Assembly: GCA_964556225.1 (NCBI GenBank)
Contig: CAZKVJ010000009.1
Coordinates: 81,489-145,488, forward strand
Source: CAZKVJ01 sp964556225
Lineage (GTDB): Bacteria; Actinomycetota; Acidimicrobiia; Acidimicrobiales; Ilumatobacteraceae
Reading direction: 5' to 3'
DNA: 64,000 bases
Shown here: piece after piece, positions 41,366 through 50,318 of the stretch
Layout of the letters: the number at the start of each line of letters is the position of its first letter
Position numbering within the stretch: position 1 is the first letter of the stretch
Notes under the pieces: model-generated
What the model was told of the DNA's origin: nothing
Database searches by the model: none
Seen by the model: only the letters and a program-made list of their open reading frames with translations
Made by a program: the position numbers and the translations under genes

Positions 41366-42358
41366 TCAGCTCAGCGCGCGGCGGGCCGCCGCCTCGATGC
41401 ACCACAGCGGCTCGGCCATGGCGCGCGCCACGCCGAACTGCTCGACGAGCGACACGATGCGAAGTCGCCCGGCCATCTCGTCGACCACGCCGGCGTCCGC
41501 GTCACCGACGATGGCGATCACCGGCCGTCCCGCCTCCTCGGCGAGGGCCAGCACACCGCCGACGACTTTGCCCTGGAAGCTCTGCGCATCGAGATGGCCC
41601 TCGCCGGTGACCACGAGGTCGGCGGACCGGACCCGGTCGGCCAGGTGGAGCTCGTCGGCCACCAGCTCGAACCCGGGGACCAGTCGACCCCCGAGGGCCG
41701 CGAGCCCACCGGCCAGCCCACCGGCGGCACCGGCGCCCGGTAGGTCGGTCACGTCGACGCCGTAGACCTCTCGGTACTGCTGGGCCAGCCGCTCCAGACG
41801 CCCGGTCAGCAGGGCCGTCTGGGCCCGAGACGCACCCTTCTGGGGCCCGAAGACCGCGGCAGCCTCGGTGAAGCGGGTGGTGACGTCACAGGCGATGACC
41901 AGCTCGACGGCTCGCAGCCGGGCGGGGGCGGTGATGGCGCGGATCGCTCCCAGCCCACCGTCGGTGGTGGCCGACCCGCCGAGGCAGACGATGATCCGCT
42001 CGGCGCCGGCGTCGAGCGCGGCGTCGATGAGCTCGCCGGTGCCGGTGGTGGTGGCGGCCATGGCGTCGTTGCCCTCGCGGCCGCCGACCAGCTCGAGCCC
42101 GCAGGCGCGGGCCATCTCGATGACGGCGGTCCCGCGGCGCATCCGCCACGCCGCCGTCACGGGATCACCGAGCGGGCCGGTGACGACGGTGGTGCGGTTC
42201 GGGCCACCCAGCACGTCGAGCGTCCCCTCGCCGCCGTCGGCCACCGGCGCCTCGTCGACATCGTGGCCCAGCTCCCAGCCGGCATGGCCGATGGCCGCCG
42301 CCACCTGGGCAGCCGTCGCCGTGCCCCGGAACTTGTCGACGGCGGCGAGCACACGCAC
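41366..42358 (-). CDS. glxK: Glycerate kinase
   Basis: 330 residues from GTG 42358. Family motifs: VLAAVDKFRGTATAAQVAAAI, PVADGGEGTLD, IEMARACGLELV, NDAMAATTTGTGELI, VCLGGSATTDGGLGAI, FGPQKGAS, GAGAAGGLAGGLAALGG and DLVVTGEGHLDAQSFQGKVVGGV. All key glycerate kinase (GK-II/GlxK) signatures are intact. Phosphorylates D-glycerate to 2-phosphoglycerate (or 3-phosphoglycerate). Divergent from the MoaD-like gene. Confidence 0.93.
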   Translation of the reverse strand: MRVLAAVDKFRGTATAAQVAAAIGHAGWELGHDVDEAPVADGGEGTLDVLGGPNRTTVVTGPLGDPVTAAWRMRRGTAVIEMARACGLELVGGREGNDAMAATTTGTGELIDAALDAGAERIIVCLGGSATTDGGLGAIRAITAPARLRAVELVIACDVTTRFTEAAAVFGPQKGASRAQTALLTGRLERLAQQYREVYGVDVTDLPGAGAAGGLAGGLAALGGRLVPGFELVADELHLADRVRSADLVVTGEGHLDAQSFQGKVVGGVLALAEEAGRPVIAIVGDADAGVVDEMAGRLRIVSLVEQFGVARAMAEPLWCIEAAARRALS

Positions 42359-42413
42359 TGACGCGACGCTACCGGGGTGGGGAAAGGTGACTCCGCCAGT
42401 AGGGTTTGTGGCC

Positions 42414-42689
42414 ATGGCCGTGACCGTTCGCATCCCGACCACGCTGCGCCCGCTGTCCGGCGGCGCCGCCCAGGTGCAGGTCGAGGGCGCCACCCTCTCG
42501 CAGGTGCTGGCCGCCCTCGACGCCGCTCATCCGGGCTTTCACGACCGCCTGTTCGACGACGGCGGCGCCCTGCGGAAGTTCGTGAACGTGTTCGTCGCCG
42601 ACGACGACGTGCGCTTCCTGCAGGGACTCGACACCCCGGTGCCCGATGGCGAGACGGTGTCGATCATCCCGGCGGTCGCGGGCGGCTGA
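42414..42689 (+). CDS. MoaD/ThiS family sulfur-carrier protein
   Basis: 91 residues with the ubiquitin-like fold (VTVRIPTTLRPLSGGAAQVQVEGATLSQVLAAL, FVNVFVADDDVRFLQGLDTPVPDGETVSIIPAVAGG). It ends in Gly-Gly, so it can be adenylated and thiocarboxylated. Whether it serves molybdopterin, a cysteine-synthase-like pathway or another thiolation cannot be told, because no partner genes are adjacent. The stop shares one base with the next ATG (TGATG). Confidence 0.9.
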   Translation: MAVTVRIPTTLRPLSGGAAQVQVEGATLSQVLAALDAAHPGFHDRLFDDGGALRKFVNVFVADDDVRFLQGLDTPVPDGETVSIIPAVAGG

Positions 42690-43324
42690 TGCTGCGTCGC
42701 GTCGGGCGCGTCGTCACCGTCGTCGCCTTGATCCTGGTGGTGGCGAACCTCGCCGTCCTCGGTCTCTCCTACGCAGCGCGGGCGAGCCTCGACGACGCTG
42801 CGCCGGCGGCCGACGGGGTGGACAACCTGCGCGTCGTCGACGCCCGGGTGCTGCGCGGTGACGCGCCGAACCGGACCGGGTACCGGAACCTGGCGGCGTT
42901 GGGCGTGACGACGATCGTGGACCTGCGGGCCGAGCACGACCTCGACGTGCCGACGGACCTGCTCGCGTCCCTCGGCCTCGAGTGGGTGCACCTTCCGGTG
43001 CGCGACGGCCAGACACCCACTGCGGACCAGGTCGAGGCCTTCATCGAGGTCGTGGCCGGCGCCGCGGGGCGCGTCTACCTGCACTGCGGTGCTGGGGTGG
43101 GCCGGACCGGCGCGATGGCGGCCGCCTACCTGGTGGGCACCGGGCAGAGCTCGGCGGCCGGGGCCCTGCGCCGCAACCTCGCCGTCGGACCGCCCTCGCT
43201 GGAGCAGATCCTCTACGCGGCGACGCTCGACGCAGGCGAGTACGAGCAGCCGCCAGTGCTGGTGAAGGCCCTCAGCCGGTTCCTCGACGCGCCGCGGCGC
43301 ATCTGGTCACGCGTCGGCCTCTGA
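42689..43324 (+). CDS. Membrane-anchored tyrosine/dual-specificity phosphatase-like protein
   Basis: 211 residues. An N-terminal helix (VVTVVALILVVANLAVLGLSYAA) anchors an extracytoplasmic or membrane-proximal phosphatase domain: VVDARVLRGDAPNRTGYRNLAALGVTTIVDLRAEHD, general-acid region VRDGQTPT, and the P-loop VYLHCGAGVGRTGAMAAAYL (HCx5R, Cys and Arg intact). An active cysteine phosphatase; substrate unknown. Co-translated with the MoaD-like protein. Confidence 0.85.
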   Translation: MLRRVGRVVTVVALILVVANLAVLGLSYAARASLDDAAPAADGVDNLRVVDARVLRGDAPNRTGYRNLAALGVTTIVDLRAEHDLDVPTDLLASLGLEWVHLPVRDGQTPTADQVEAFIEVVAGAAGRVYLHCGAGVGRTGAMAAAYLVGTGQSSAAGALRRNLAVGPPSLEQILYAATLDAGEYEQPPVLVKALSRFLDAPRRIWSRVGL

Positions 43325-43390
43325 CCCGTCATCACCGCGCTCCGGGTGAGCCCGGAAGCGGTGGGTCGTCACCTCGCCTACCATCGGGTC

Positions 43391-43585
43391 ATGCGCGTCA
43401 TGGTGGACACCGAACGATGCCAGGGGCACAACCGCTGCTACGCCCTGGCCCCCGAGCTGTTCGACGTCGACGACTACGGCACTGCCGTCGTCAAGGGCGA
43501 CGGGACGGTGCCCCCGGGTCTGGAGGACAAGGCCCGTCTGGCGGTCGCCAACTGCCCCGAGTACGCCGTGTCGGTCGAGGACTGA
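43391..43585 (+). CDS. P450-associated ferredoxin ([3Fe-4S]-type)
   Basis: 64 residues from ATG 43391. DTERCQGHNRCYALAPELFDVDDYG and NCPEYAVSV show the three-Cys pattern with His at the fourth position (C-x2-H-x2-C ... CP), typical of small ferredoxins that reduce actinobacterial P450s. The P450 gene starts 3 bp after the stop, so it is the probable electron donor. No ferredoxin reductase is adjacent. Confidence 0.93.
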   Translation: MRVMVDTERCQGHNRCYALAPELFDVDDYGTAVVKGDGTVPPGLEDKARLAVANCPEYAVSVED

Positions 43586-43587
43586 GC

Positions 43588-44814
43588 GTGACCGGCTCGA
43601 TCTACGGTCCCGTCAGCGACTGGGCGGGCGACTTCGACCACGCCGACCCGTCGTACAACCCCCACGCGCCCGAGATCTGGGCCGAGCTGCGAGCCACCTG
43701 CCCGGTCGCGCACACGGATCGCTACGGCGGCGCCTGGCTCCCGGTCACCGACCGTGACGTGCGGGCCATCGCCTACGACACCGAGCACTTCACGTCCCGC
43801 GGGGTCGTGGTCCACACCGGGCGACCGCCGATGGAGCTGGCCCCGCTCGGTCCGGCGCCGCCGATCACGAGCGATCCGCCGATCCATCACGACGCCCGGC
43901 GCCTGCTGCTCCCGGCCTTCTCGCCCAAGGCGATCGACCCGTGGGAGGGCGAGGTGCGGTCGCTGTGCCGTCAGCTCCTCGACCGGATGGGGCCGATCGT
44001 GCCCGGTGAGACGGTCGTCGACGCCGCCGTCCAGTACGCCCAGAGCATCCCCGTCAACGTGATCGCCCGGATGCTCGGCTTCCCGGTGGAGGACGAGGAG
44101 CTCTTCCGCGGCTTCGTGCACGACGTGCTCGAGGGGGTGAACGAGGAGATCGGCGTGCGCCAGGCACACCTCGACCGACTCGGGGAGTACATCGACCGGC
44201 AGGTGGCCGAGCACATCGCCGACCCGCGCGACGACCTGACGACGTTCCTGCTGAACGCCGAGATCTTCGGCCAGCCGCTGTCGCCCGATCACGTGCGCGG
44301 CTCCATCATCCTGCTGCTGCTCGCCGGCATCGACACCACGTGGAGCGCGATCGGCTCGAGCCTCTGGCACCTGGCCCGCACGCCGGCCGACCGTCAACGG
44401 CTCGCGACCGACCCGGCGCTGATGCCGACCGCGATCGAGGAGCTGCTGCGGGCGTACGCCCCGGTCACCATGGCCCGCCTGGTCGCCAAGGAGGTGGAGC
44501 TGTCGGGGTGCGCGCTGCGCCTCGACGACTGGGTGCTGCTGCCGTTCCCGGCCGCGAACCGCGACCCCGAGGCGTTCGCCGACGCCGACGAGGTGCACCT
44601 CGACCGGCTGGAGAACCGCCACAGCGCGTTCGGACTCGGCATCCACCGCTGCCTCGGCTCCAACCTGGCCCGCTTGGAGCTGCGCGTGGCGGTCGAGGAG
44701 TTTCTCGCCCGGTTCCCCGACTTCGAGCTCGCCGACCCCGATGCCGTCGCGTGGAGCGTCGGCCAGATCCGTGGACCCCGACGCCTGCCGGTGCGGGTGC
44801 TGGCCACGGTCTGA
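43588..44814 (+). CDS. Cytochrome P450
   Basis: 408 residues from GTG 43588. I-helix LLLAGIDTTWSAI (AGxDT), ExxR in EELLRAY, and heme loop FGLGIHRCLG with the iron-ligating Cys355. The soluble bacterial class-I length and adjacent ferredoxin fit a two-component electron supply. ITSDPPIHHDARRLLLPAFSP is the usual conserved helix C region. The substrate is unknown. The methyltransferase and C45-type acyltransferase that follow suggest tailoring of a small molecule. Confidence 0.95.
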   Translation: MTGSIYGPVSDWAGDFDHADPSYNPHAPEIWAELRATCPVAHTDRYGGAWLPVTDRDVRAIAYDTEHFTSRGVVVHTGRPPMELAPLGPAPPITSDPPIHHDARRLLLPAFSPKAIDPWEGEVRSLCRQLLDRMGPIVPGETVVDAAVQYAQSIPVNVIARMLGFPVEDEELFRGFVHDVLEGVNEEIGVRQAHLDRLGEYIDRQVAEHIADPRDDLTTFLLNAEIFGQPLSPDHVRGSIILLLLAGIDTTWSAIGSSLWHLARTPADRQRLATDPALMPTAIEELLRAYAPVTMARLVAKEVELSGCALRLDDWVLLPFPAANRDPEAFADADEVHLDRLENRHSAFGLGIHRCLGSNLARLELRVAVEEFLARFPDFELADPDAVAWSVGQIRGPRRLPVRVLATV

Positions 44815-44818
44815 CACC

Positions 44819-45625
44819 GTGAACCGCACGCCGGCCGGTCAGGCTTGGGCCGCCCAGCTCGCCGGGTGGGGGCTGCCCGACGAGATCCTGGCCCAGGCGT
44901 CCGAGTCCCCGTGGGCCCACGACCCGGCCCACTTCGCCGTCGACGACACGCTCGTCCGTGACGCCACGTCGGCCCAGGTCGCCCGCGAGGTGCTGCCGCC
45001 CTCCGGCGGCTGGGTGCTCGACGTGGGCTGTGGCGGTGGCCGCTCGTCCATGGCGCTCGTGCCGCCGGCCGCCCATCTCGTCGGCGTCGACGAGAACCCC
45101 CGGATGCTCGAGCGCTTCGCCGCCGCCTGCGATGAGACCGGCGTGACCCACACCGAGATCGTGGGACGTTGGCCTGATGTGGCGCCCGACGTACCGCCGG
45201 CCGACGTGGTCGTGTGCCACCACGTGCTCTACAACGTGGCCGACGTCGAGGAGTTCGTCCTGGCGCTCACCGACCATGCCCGCCTCGCCGTCGTGGTGGA
45301 GATCCCGACCCGGCATCCGCAGTCAGCGTGGAACGAGGCGTGGCAGCACTTCTGGGGTCTGGTGCGGCCGTCCGGGCCCACCGATGTCGACCTCGTCAAC
45401 GTGCTGCGAGCGCTGGGGATCGACGCCGAGGTGTGGCACAGCCCCCGCCCTCCGCTGGCCCGCCTCATTTACGACCCTTCGGCGCTGGTGGCCAGCAGCC
45501 GGCGGCGGCTGTGCCTGGGCGCCGACCGCGACGAGGAGCTCGCGGCGTGGCTGGCCGAGCACCCTCCCCACTGGACGGACACCGTGGTGACCCTCCGCTG
45601 GCCCGGCGGCACCGAGTCGGCGTGA
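44819..45625 (+). CDS. Class I SAM-dependent methyltransferase
   Basis: 268 residues from GTG 44819, 4 bp after the P450 stop. SAM motif I is VLDVGCGGGRSSMALV, motif II has VGVDENPRML, and there is a post-I DVVVCHHVLYNVADVEEFVLAL. The family-specific target is not evident (no PRMT- or RNA-type motifs). Part of the ferredoxin-P450-methyltransferase-C45 operon; stop and next start overlap (GTGA). Confidence 0.85.
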   Translation: MNRTPAGQAWAAQLAGWGLPDEILAQASESPWAHDPAHFAVDDTLVRDATSAQVAREVLPPSGGWVLDVGCGGGRSSMALVPPAAHLVGVDENPRMLERFAAACDETGVTHTEIVGRWPDVAPDVPPADVVVCHHVLYNVADVEEFVLALTDHARLAVVVEIPTRHPQSAWNEAWQHFWGLVRPSGPTDVDLVNVLRALGIDAEVWHSPRPPLARLIYDPSALVASSRRRLCLGADRDEELAAWLAEHPPHWTDTVVTLRWPGGTESA

Positions 45626-46674
45626 GCGGAGCGACCGCGTCCGGCGGGCTCCCGGTGGTTCGCTGCGCCGGCTCGTCGTTCGAGGTGGGCCAGATGCACG
45701 GCGCAGCGCTGGCCGGGGAGATCCACGACCACCTCGGTCGCTGGATGGCGACGCTGTCGGCGAGGTTCGGCGGAGCCGACCCGCGACCGCTCGTGCACCG
45801 CTTCCTCGCCGAGACCGAGTTCGGCGCGGCGATCGAGGCCCACACCCCAGCGCTGGCCGAGGAGATCGCCGGCATCGCCGCCGGCGCCGACCTGCACTCC
45901 GACGACGTGCTGCTGCTGCAGCTGCTCGACGAGAGCTGGCGGCACCTGGGCCGTGCCGAGCACTGCACGTCCTTCGCGGTCGTCGACGCCGGGTGGTCGC
46001 GATCCGGCCAGACCATGGACCTCGAGTCGTTCCGTGACGGCGCGCAGTCGGTGCTGCACCTCGTGGGGTCCGCCGGCCCGGAGCAGATGGTCCTGACGAT
46101 GGCGGGCTGCGTGGGCCTGCTCGGCGTGGCCCGCACCGGCTGGGCGCTGTTCGTGAACGCGCTCTCGCAGCTGCCGGCGCGCGCCGACGGCCTCCCTGTG
46201 GCGTGCGCCATCCGGGGGGCGCTCGCGCACGAGACGCTGGCCGACGGGGTCGACTTCCTGCGACGCATCCCCCACGCCACGGGGCAGCACTACCTGGCGG
46301 TGAGCGACGCCGTCGCGGTGTCGCTCGAGTGCAGCGCGGCGGGGGTGGCGCTGGTCGACCCACCCGGCGGGCGGGCGGGGCGGTGGTGGCACACCAACCA
46401 CCCGTTGGTGGGCGCCGTGGTGCTGGGCGACGACGACGCCAGCTCGGTCGAGCGGTTCGCTGCCGTCGCGCGGGTCCTGGAGCGTGACGTCCTCGACGAC
46501 GAGGCGCTCGAGGGGATGCTGGCGGATGCGCCGGTGTGCCGGCCGCGCCGCGCGGGCGCCACGTTCTTTTCGTTCGCGACCGTGCTCGTCGAGCTGGTGC
46601 CGGGGGTCGACCCACTGGTCCGGGTCGCCCCCGGACCAGCCGCCACCAGTTCCTACGTGACGCTCCCGTGGTGA
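45622..46674 (+). CDS. C45 family autoproteolytic acyltransferase/hydrolase
   Basis: 350 residues from GTG 45622. Ntn-hydrolase of the isopenicillin N acyltransferase (IAT) family: FEVGQMHGAALAGEIHDHL, EIAGIAAGADLHSDDVLLLQLLDE, then the candidate autoprocessing nucleophile Cys115 in AEHCTSFAVV, and TMDLESFRDG, GCVGLLGVARTGWALFVNAL, RIPHATGQHYLAVSD. IAT members cleave or exchange amide-linked acyl groups after self-cleavage before the Cys. Last gene of the operon. It is unlikely to make penicillin here, since no NRPS or IPNS is seen. A role in acyl-amide processing of the P450 substrate is inference. Confidence 0.85.
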   Translation: MSGATASGGLPVVRCAGSSFEVGQMHGAALAGEIHDHLGRWMATLSARFGGADPRPLVHRFLAETEFGAAIEAHTPALAEEIAGIAAGADLHSDDVLLLQLLDESWRHLGRAEHCTSFAVVDAGWSRSGQTMDLESFRDGAQSVLHLVGSAGPEQMVLTMAGCVGLLGVARTGWALFVNALSQLPARADGLPVACAIRGALAHETLADGVDFLRRIPHATGQHYLAVSDAVAVSLECSAAGVALVDPPGGRAGRWWHTNHPLVGAVVLGDDDASSVERFAAVARVLERDVLDDEALEGMLADAPVCRPRRAGATFFSFATVLVELVPGVDPLVRVAPGPAATSSYVTLPW

Positions 46675-46817
46675 TCGCTCCCCGGTGGGAGCCGGCGGGC
46701 GGCGTCGCCCTCTCAGCGAATCCTTAGGTGGTGCCGACGATCTTCCAACGCCGGGGCCGCATCATCGTCGTCGAGAACCCAGACGCCTCCGGGCGCCCTT
46801 CAGACAAGGATGTCGAG

Positions 46818-47468
46818 ATGCAGAAGAACACCAAGCTCGCCGCCGCCGGCCTGACCGTCGGCCTGCTCGGTGGTGGTGCCATCGCCGTCGTGGCCGGGCT
46901 CCCGAGCCTGGCCGGAGCCAGCAGCAGCCCAACTTGGGTCCAGGCAACCGACGACACCACCGTCGAGTCCGACGACACGTCCGGCGACCACACGACGCAC
47001 CTCCAGGACGCGCTGCAGCCGCTGATCGACGACGGCACCATCACCCAGGCCCAGGCGGATGCGGTCATCGCGGCCCTGGAGGCCGCCCGTCCCGAGGGCG
47101 GCATGGGCCGCCACGGTGGCTTCGGTCATGGCGGTGCCGGTCTCACCGCCGCTGCGACGGCCCTGGGCGTCACCGAGGACGAGCTGCGCACCGAGCTCCG
47201 GTCCGGCAGCTCGCTCGCCGATGTGGCCGCCGCCAAGGGCGTCGACGTGCAGGCCGTCATCGACGCCATCGTCGCCGAGGCCACCGCCGCCATCGACCAG
47301 GCCGTCACCGACGGGCGCCTCACCGCCGACGAGGCCGCCGAGAAGAAGGCCGAGCTCAGTGAGCGGGTCACCGCCATGGTGAACGGCGAGATGCCCGTGG
47401 GCGGCCCGATGGGTCGCGGCGGCCACCACCACCACGGTGACGGCACGATCGACGACGCGACGAGCTGA
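46818..47468 (+). CDS. Secreted His/Gly-rich helical protein
   Basis: 216 residues from ATG 46818. Signal peptide (MQKNTKLAAAGLTVGLLGGGAIAVVAGLPSLAGAS), then two helical repeats of the DUF2680-like type (LQPLIDDGTITQAQADAVIAAL; DQAVTDGRLTADEAAEKKAELSERV) flanking a GRHGGFGHGG segment, and a C-terminal GGHHHHGDG tail that could bind metal. Exported; function unknown. A 15-bp hairpin follows the stop. Confidence 0.75.
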   Translation: MQKNTKLAAAGLTVGLLGGGAIAVVAGLPSLAGASSSPTWVQATDDTTVESDDTSGDHTTHLQDALQPLIDDGTITQAQADAVIAALEAARPEGGMGRHGGFGHGGAGLTAAATALGVTEDELRTELRSGSSLADVAAAKGVDVQAVIDAIVAEATAAIDQAVTDGRLTADEAAEKKAELSERVTAMVNGEMPVGGPMGRGGHHHHGDGTIDDATS

Positions 47469-47480
47469 TCCCCCCGGCTC

Positions 47481-47518
47481 GGACGGCGGCACGGGCTCCC
47501 GCACCCGTGCCGCCGTCC
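47481..47518 (+). terminator. Strong hairpin terminator
   Basis: GGACGGCGGCACGGG and its exact complement CCCGTGCCGCCGTCC (15 bp) enclose the 8-nt loop CTCCCGCA, 12 bp after the stop codon. There is no T tract. Confidence 0.7.
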
Positions 47519-47565
47519 GCGCGTCCGGGGACGGTGCGCCTCCCCCTCCCTAGGATGGCCGGACC

Positions 47566-49839
47566 ATGACGACGCCCCCGCCCGTCGACGGCCTCAACCC
47601 CGATCAGCTCGACGCCGTCGTGCACGGCCACGGCCCGCTGCTCGTCGTCGCCGGCGCTGGCAGCGGCAAGACACGGGTGCTCACCCACCGCATCGCCCAC
47701 CTGATCAGCGAGCACGGCGAGCACCCCATGTCCATCCTGGCCATCACGTTCACGAACAAGGCCGCCGACGAGATGCGCCACCGGCTCGAGGTCCTGATCG
47801 GTCCGGTGGCCCGCAAGATGTGGGTCAGCACGTTCCACTCGGCCTGCGTGCGGATGCTGCGCTCCCACGCCGACCTGCTCGGCTACCCGCGCCAGTTCTC
47901 CATCTACGACCAGGCCGACGCCCAGCGCCTCGGCAGCTACGTCGTGCGCGACCTCGGCCTCGACGCCAAGCGCTTCAGCGCCCGCGCCGTGCTCGGGGCG
48001 ATCAGCCTGTGGAAGAACGAGCTGCTCGGCCCCGACCAGGCGGCCCAACGGGCCGGCAACATCTTCGAGCGCAAGCACGCGGAGATCTACGCCGAGTACC
48101 AGGCCCGCTTGCGCAAGGCCGGGGCGATGGACTTCGACGACCTGCTCATGCAGACCGTCGAGCTGTTGCGCACCCACCCGGACGTGCTCGCGGGCTACCA
48201 GGAGCGGTTCCACCACATCCTCATCGACGAGTACCAGGACACGAACCTGGCCCAGAACGAGATCGTGCTGCTGCTCGGCGCCGCCCACCACAACGTGTGC
48301 GTCGTCGGTGACACGGACCAGTCGATCTACGCCTTCCGGGGCGCCGACTTCCGGAACATCCTGCAGTTCGAGGAGGCGTTCCCGGACGTCACCACGATCG
48401 TGCTCGACCAGAACTACCGGTCCACCCAGACCATCCTCGACGCCGCCAACGCGGTCATCTCCAACAACATGGGCCGCAAGCCCAAGCACCTGTGGACCGA
48501 GCTCGGCCAGGGCGACCCGATCGTGCGCTACCACGCCGAGGACGAAGGCGACGAAGCCCAGTTCGTCGCCCGCTCCATGTCCGCCCTGCACGCCGAGGGA
48601 CGAGCCTGGGGCGAGATCGCGGTCTTCTACCGGACCAACGCCCAGAGCCGGGTGGTCGAGGAAGCGCTCATGCGCCACGGCGTGCCCTACAAGGTGGTCG
48701 GCGGCACCCGCTTCTACGACCGGCGAGAGGTGAAGGACGCGCTCGCCTACCTGCGGGCGGTGGTGAACCCGGCCGACGAGGTCAGCATCAAGCGGGTCCT
48801 CAACGTGCCCAAGCGAGGGGTCGGCGACTCCAGCGTGGCCAAGCTCGATGCGCTGGCCACCGCCGAGGGCATCACGTTCGTCGACGCCATGCGCCGAGCC
48901 GACGGAGCCGGCATCTCCGCCGCCGCCCGTCGGGGGGTCGAGGCCTTCGTCGGGCTGCTCGACCGGATCGGCGCGCTGGCTGGCGACCCCGACGCCGGCG
49001 GCCCCGCCGAGGTCCTGCAGGCGGCGCTCGACGAGAGCGGCTACCTCTCCGAGCTCGAGGCCGACCACACCATCGAGAACGCCGGCCGGCTCGAGAACCT
49101 GTCGGAGCTGATCGGCTCGGCCCGGGAGTTCACCCGGGTCGAGGAGTTCCTGGAGCAGGTGTCGCTCGTGGCCGACACCGACGAGCTCGACGACGACGAC
49201 AAGGTCGTGCTGATGACCCTGCACTCCGCCAAGGGGCTCGAGTTCCCGGTGGTGTTCCTGATCGGCGTCGAGGAGGGGGTGTTCCCGCACATCCGGGCGC
49301 TCACCGAACCCGACGAGCTCGAAGAGGAGCGCCGGCTCGCCTACGTCGGCATCACCCGAGCGCGTGAGCAGCTGTTCATCTCCCACGCCTGGAGCCGCAA
49401 CCTGTTCGGCTCCACGCAGTACAACCCGCCGTCACGGTTCCTGGACGAGATCCCGGAGACGCTCGTGCGCCAGGCCGGCAACGTCAGCGGTCGCAGCGCG
49501 TACGGCCGTCAGAGCCAGCGGGCCCGAAGCGACTGGGACTCGGCGCCGCCGCCGTACCGGCGGCGCCGCTGGCGCGACGACGACCACGACGAGGCCGATG
49601 CGCACCGCGAGCGGGTGGTCGACGCTGCGCTCGCTGCCGGCCGGCGCGCCGCCGTCGAGCCCTCCAACGCCCAGCTGCTCGGTCTGCGGGTCGGCGACGA
49701 CGTCTCGCACCCCAGCTTCGGCGAGGGCGTGATCATCGACATCCAGGGCAGCGGCGAGAAGGCCGAGGCCACCGTGCGCTTCCGCGACGCCGGCACCAAG
49801 CATCTCGCGCTCGCCTGGGCGCCCCTCACCAGGCTCTGA
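47566..49839 (+). CDS. pcrA: ATP-dependent DNA helicase PcrA/UvrD
   Basis: 757 residues. SF1A motifs in order: Q motif LNPDQLDAVVH, Walker A VVAGAGSGKTRVLTHRI, Ia ILAITFTNKAADEMRHR, II LIDEYQDTN, III VVGDTDQSIYAFRGAD, IV LDQNYRSTQTILDAAN, V LMTLHSAKGLEFPVVFLIGVEEG, VI RRLAYVGITRAREQL. The C-terminal Tudor-like region ends LGLRVGDDVSHPSFGEGVIIDI, the part that contacts RNA polymerase in PcrA. Essential repair and anti-recombination helicase. Confidence 0.96.
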   Translation: MTTPPPVDGLNPDQLDAVVHGHGPLLVVAGAGSGKTRVLTHRIAHLISEHGEHPMSILAITFTNKAADEMRHRLEVLIGPVARKMWVSTFHSACVRMLRSHADLLGYPRQFSIYDQADAQRLGSYVVRDLGLDAKRFSARAVLGAISLWKNELLGPDQAAQRAGNIFERKHAEIYAEYQARLRKAGAMDFDDLLMQTVELLRTHPDVLAGYQERFHHILIDEYQDTNLAQNEIVLLLGAAHHNVCVVGDTDQSIYAFRGADFRNILQFEEAFPDVTTIVLDQNYRSTQTILDAANAVISNNMGRKPKHLWTELGQGDPIVRYHAEDEGDEAQFVARSMSALHAEGRAWGEIAVFYRTNAQSRVVEEALMRHGVPYKVVGGTRFYDRREVKDALAYLRAVVNPADEVSIKRVLNVPKRGVGDSSVAKLDALATAEGITFVDAMRRADGAGISAAARRGVEAFVGLLDRIGALAGDPDAGGPAEVLQAALDESGYLSELEADHTIENAGRLENLSELIGSAREFTRVEEFLEQVSLVADTDELDDDDKVVLMTLHSAKGLEFPVVFLIGVEEGVFPHIRALTEPDELEEERRLAYVGITRAREQLFISHAWSRNLFGSTQYNPPSRFLDEIPETLVRQAGNVSGRSAYGRQSQRARSDWDSAPPPYRRRRWRDDDHDEADAHRERVVDAALAAGRRAAVEPSNAQLLGLRVGDDVSHPSFGEGVIIDIQGSGEKAEATVRFRDAGTKHLALAWAPLTRL

Positions 49840-49879
49840 GCCGGTGGGGCACTGGCGAGGCGTGCTTGAATCTGGAGCC

Positions 49880-50308
49880 ATGAAGGCAGCGATCCTCGTC
49901 GAGAGCCTCACCGGCAACACGTGGAAGGCGGGCGAGCTCATCGCCGCCGACCTGCAGCGCGAGGGCTGGCAGGTGACCGGGCTCTCACCGGTCAAGCACC
50001 CCGACCTGGCAGCCATCCAGGACGCCGGCGTGGTGCTGGTCGGCACCTGGGTCCATGGGCTGTTCGTGGTGGGTCAGTCGCCGTGGGGCGTGGGCACGCT
50101 GGCGCACCTCCCGGCGATGCGGGGCAAGAAGGCGGTGGTGTTCTGCACGTTCGCCATCAACCCGGGCAAGACCCTCGACAAGATGACCACGGCCATCGAG
50201 GGGATCGGCGCCGAGGTGATCGGCGGGGTGGCGCTGCACCGCTCGCGGCTCGAGGAGCACTCGGCGGAGCTGGTCGCCCGGCTCACCGCCGCCGTCCCCG
50301 CCGCCTGA
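49880..50308 (+). CDS. Flavodoxin family protein
   Basis: 142 residues from ATG 49880. The N-terminal ILVESLTGNTWKAGELIAADL is the FMN-phosphate loop of flavodoxins (SxTGNT). GVVLVGTWVHGLFV and KKAVVFCTFAINPGKTLDKM follow in the order of the flavodoxin fold. Electron carrier; partner unknown. Confidence 0.88.
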   Translation: MKAAILVESLTGNTWKAGELIAADLQREGWQVTGLSPVKHPDLAAIQDAGVVLVGTWVHGLFVVGQSPWGVGTLAHLPAMRGKKAVVFCTFAINPGKTLDKMTTAIEGIGAEVIGGVALHRSRLEEHSAELVARLTAAVPAA

Positions 50309-50318
50309 CCGGCCCCGC

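Noticed and set aside
45622..46674. Penicillin biosynthesis acyltransferase
   Set aside because: Only the family fold is shared; no NRPS or isopenicillin N synthase is present and C45 members are widespread.
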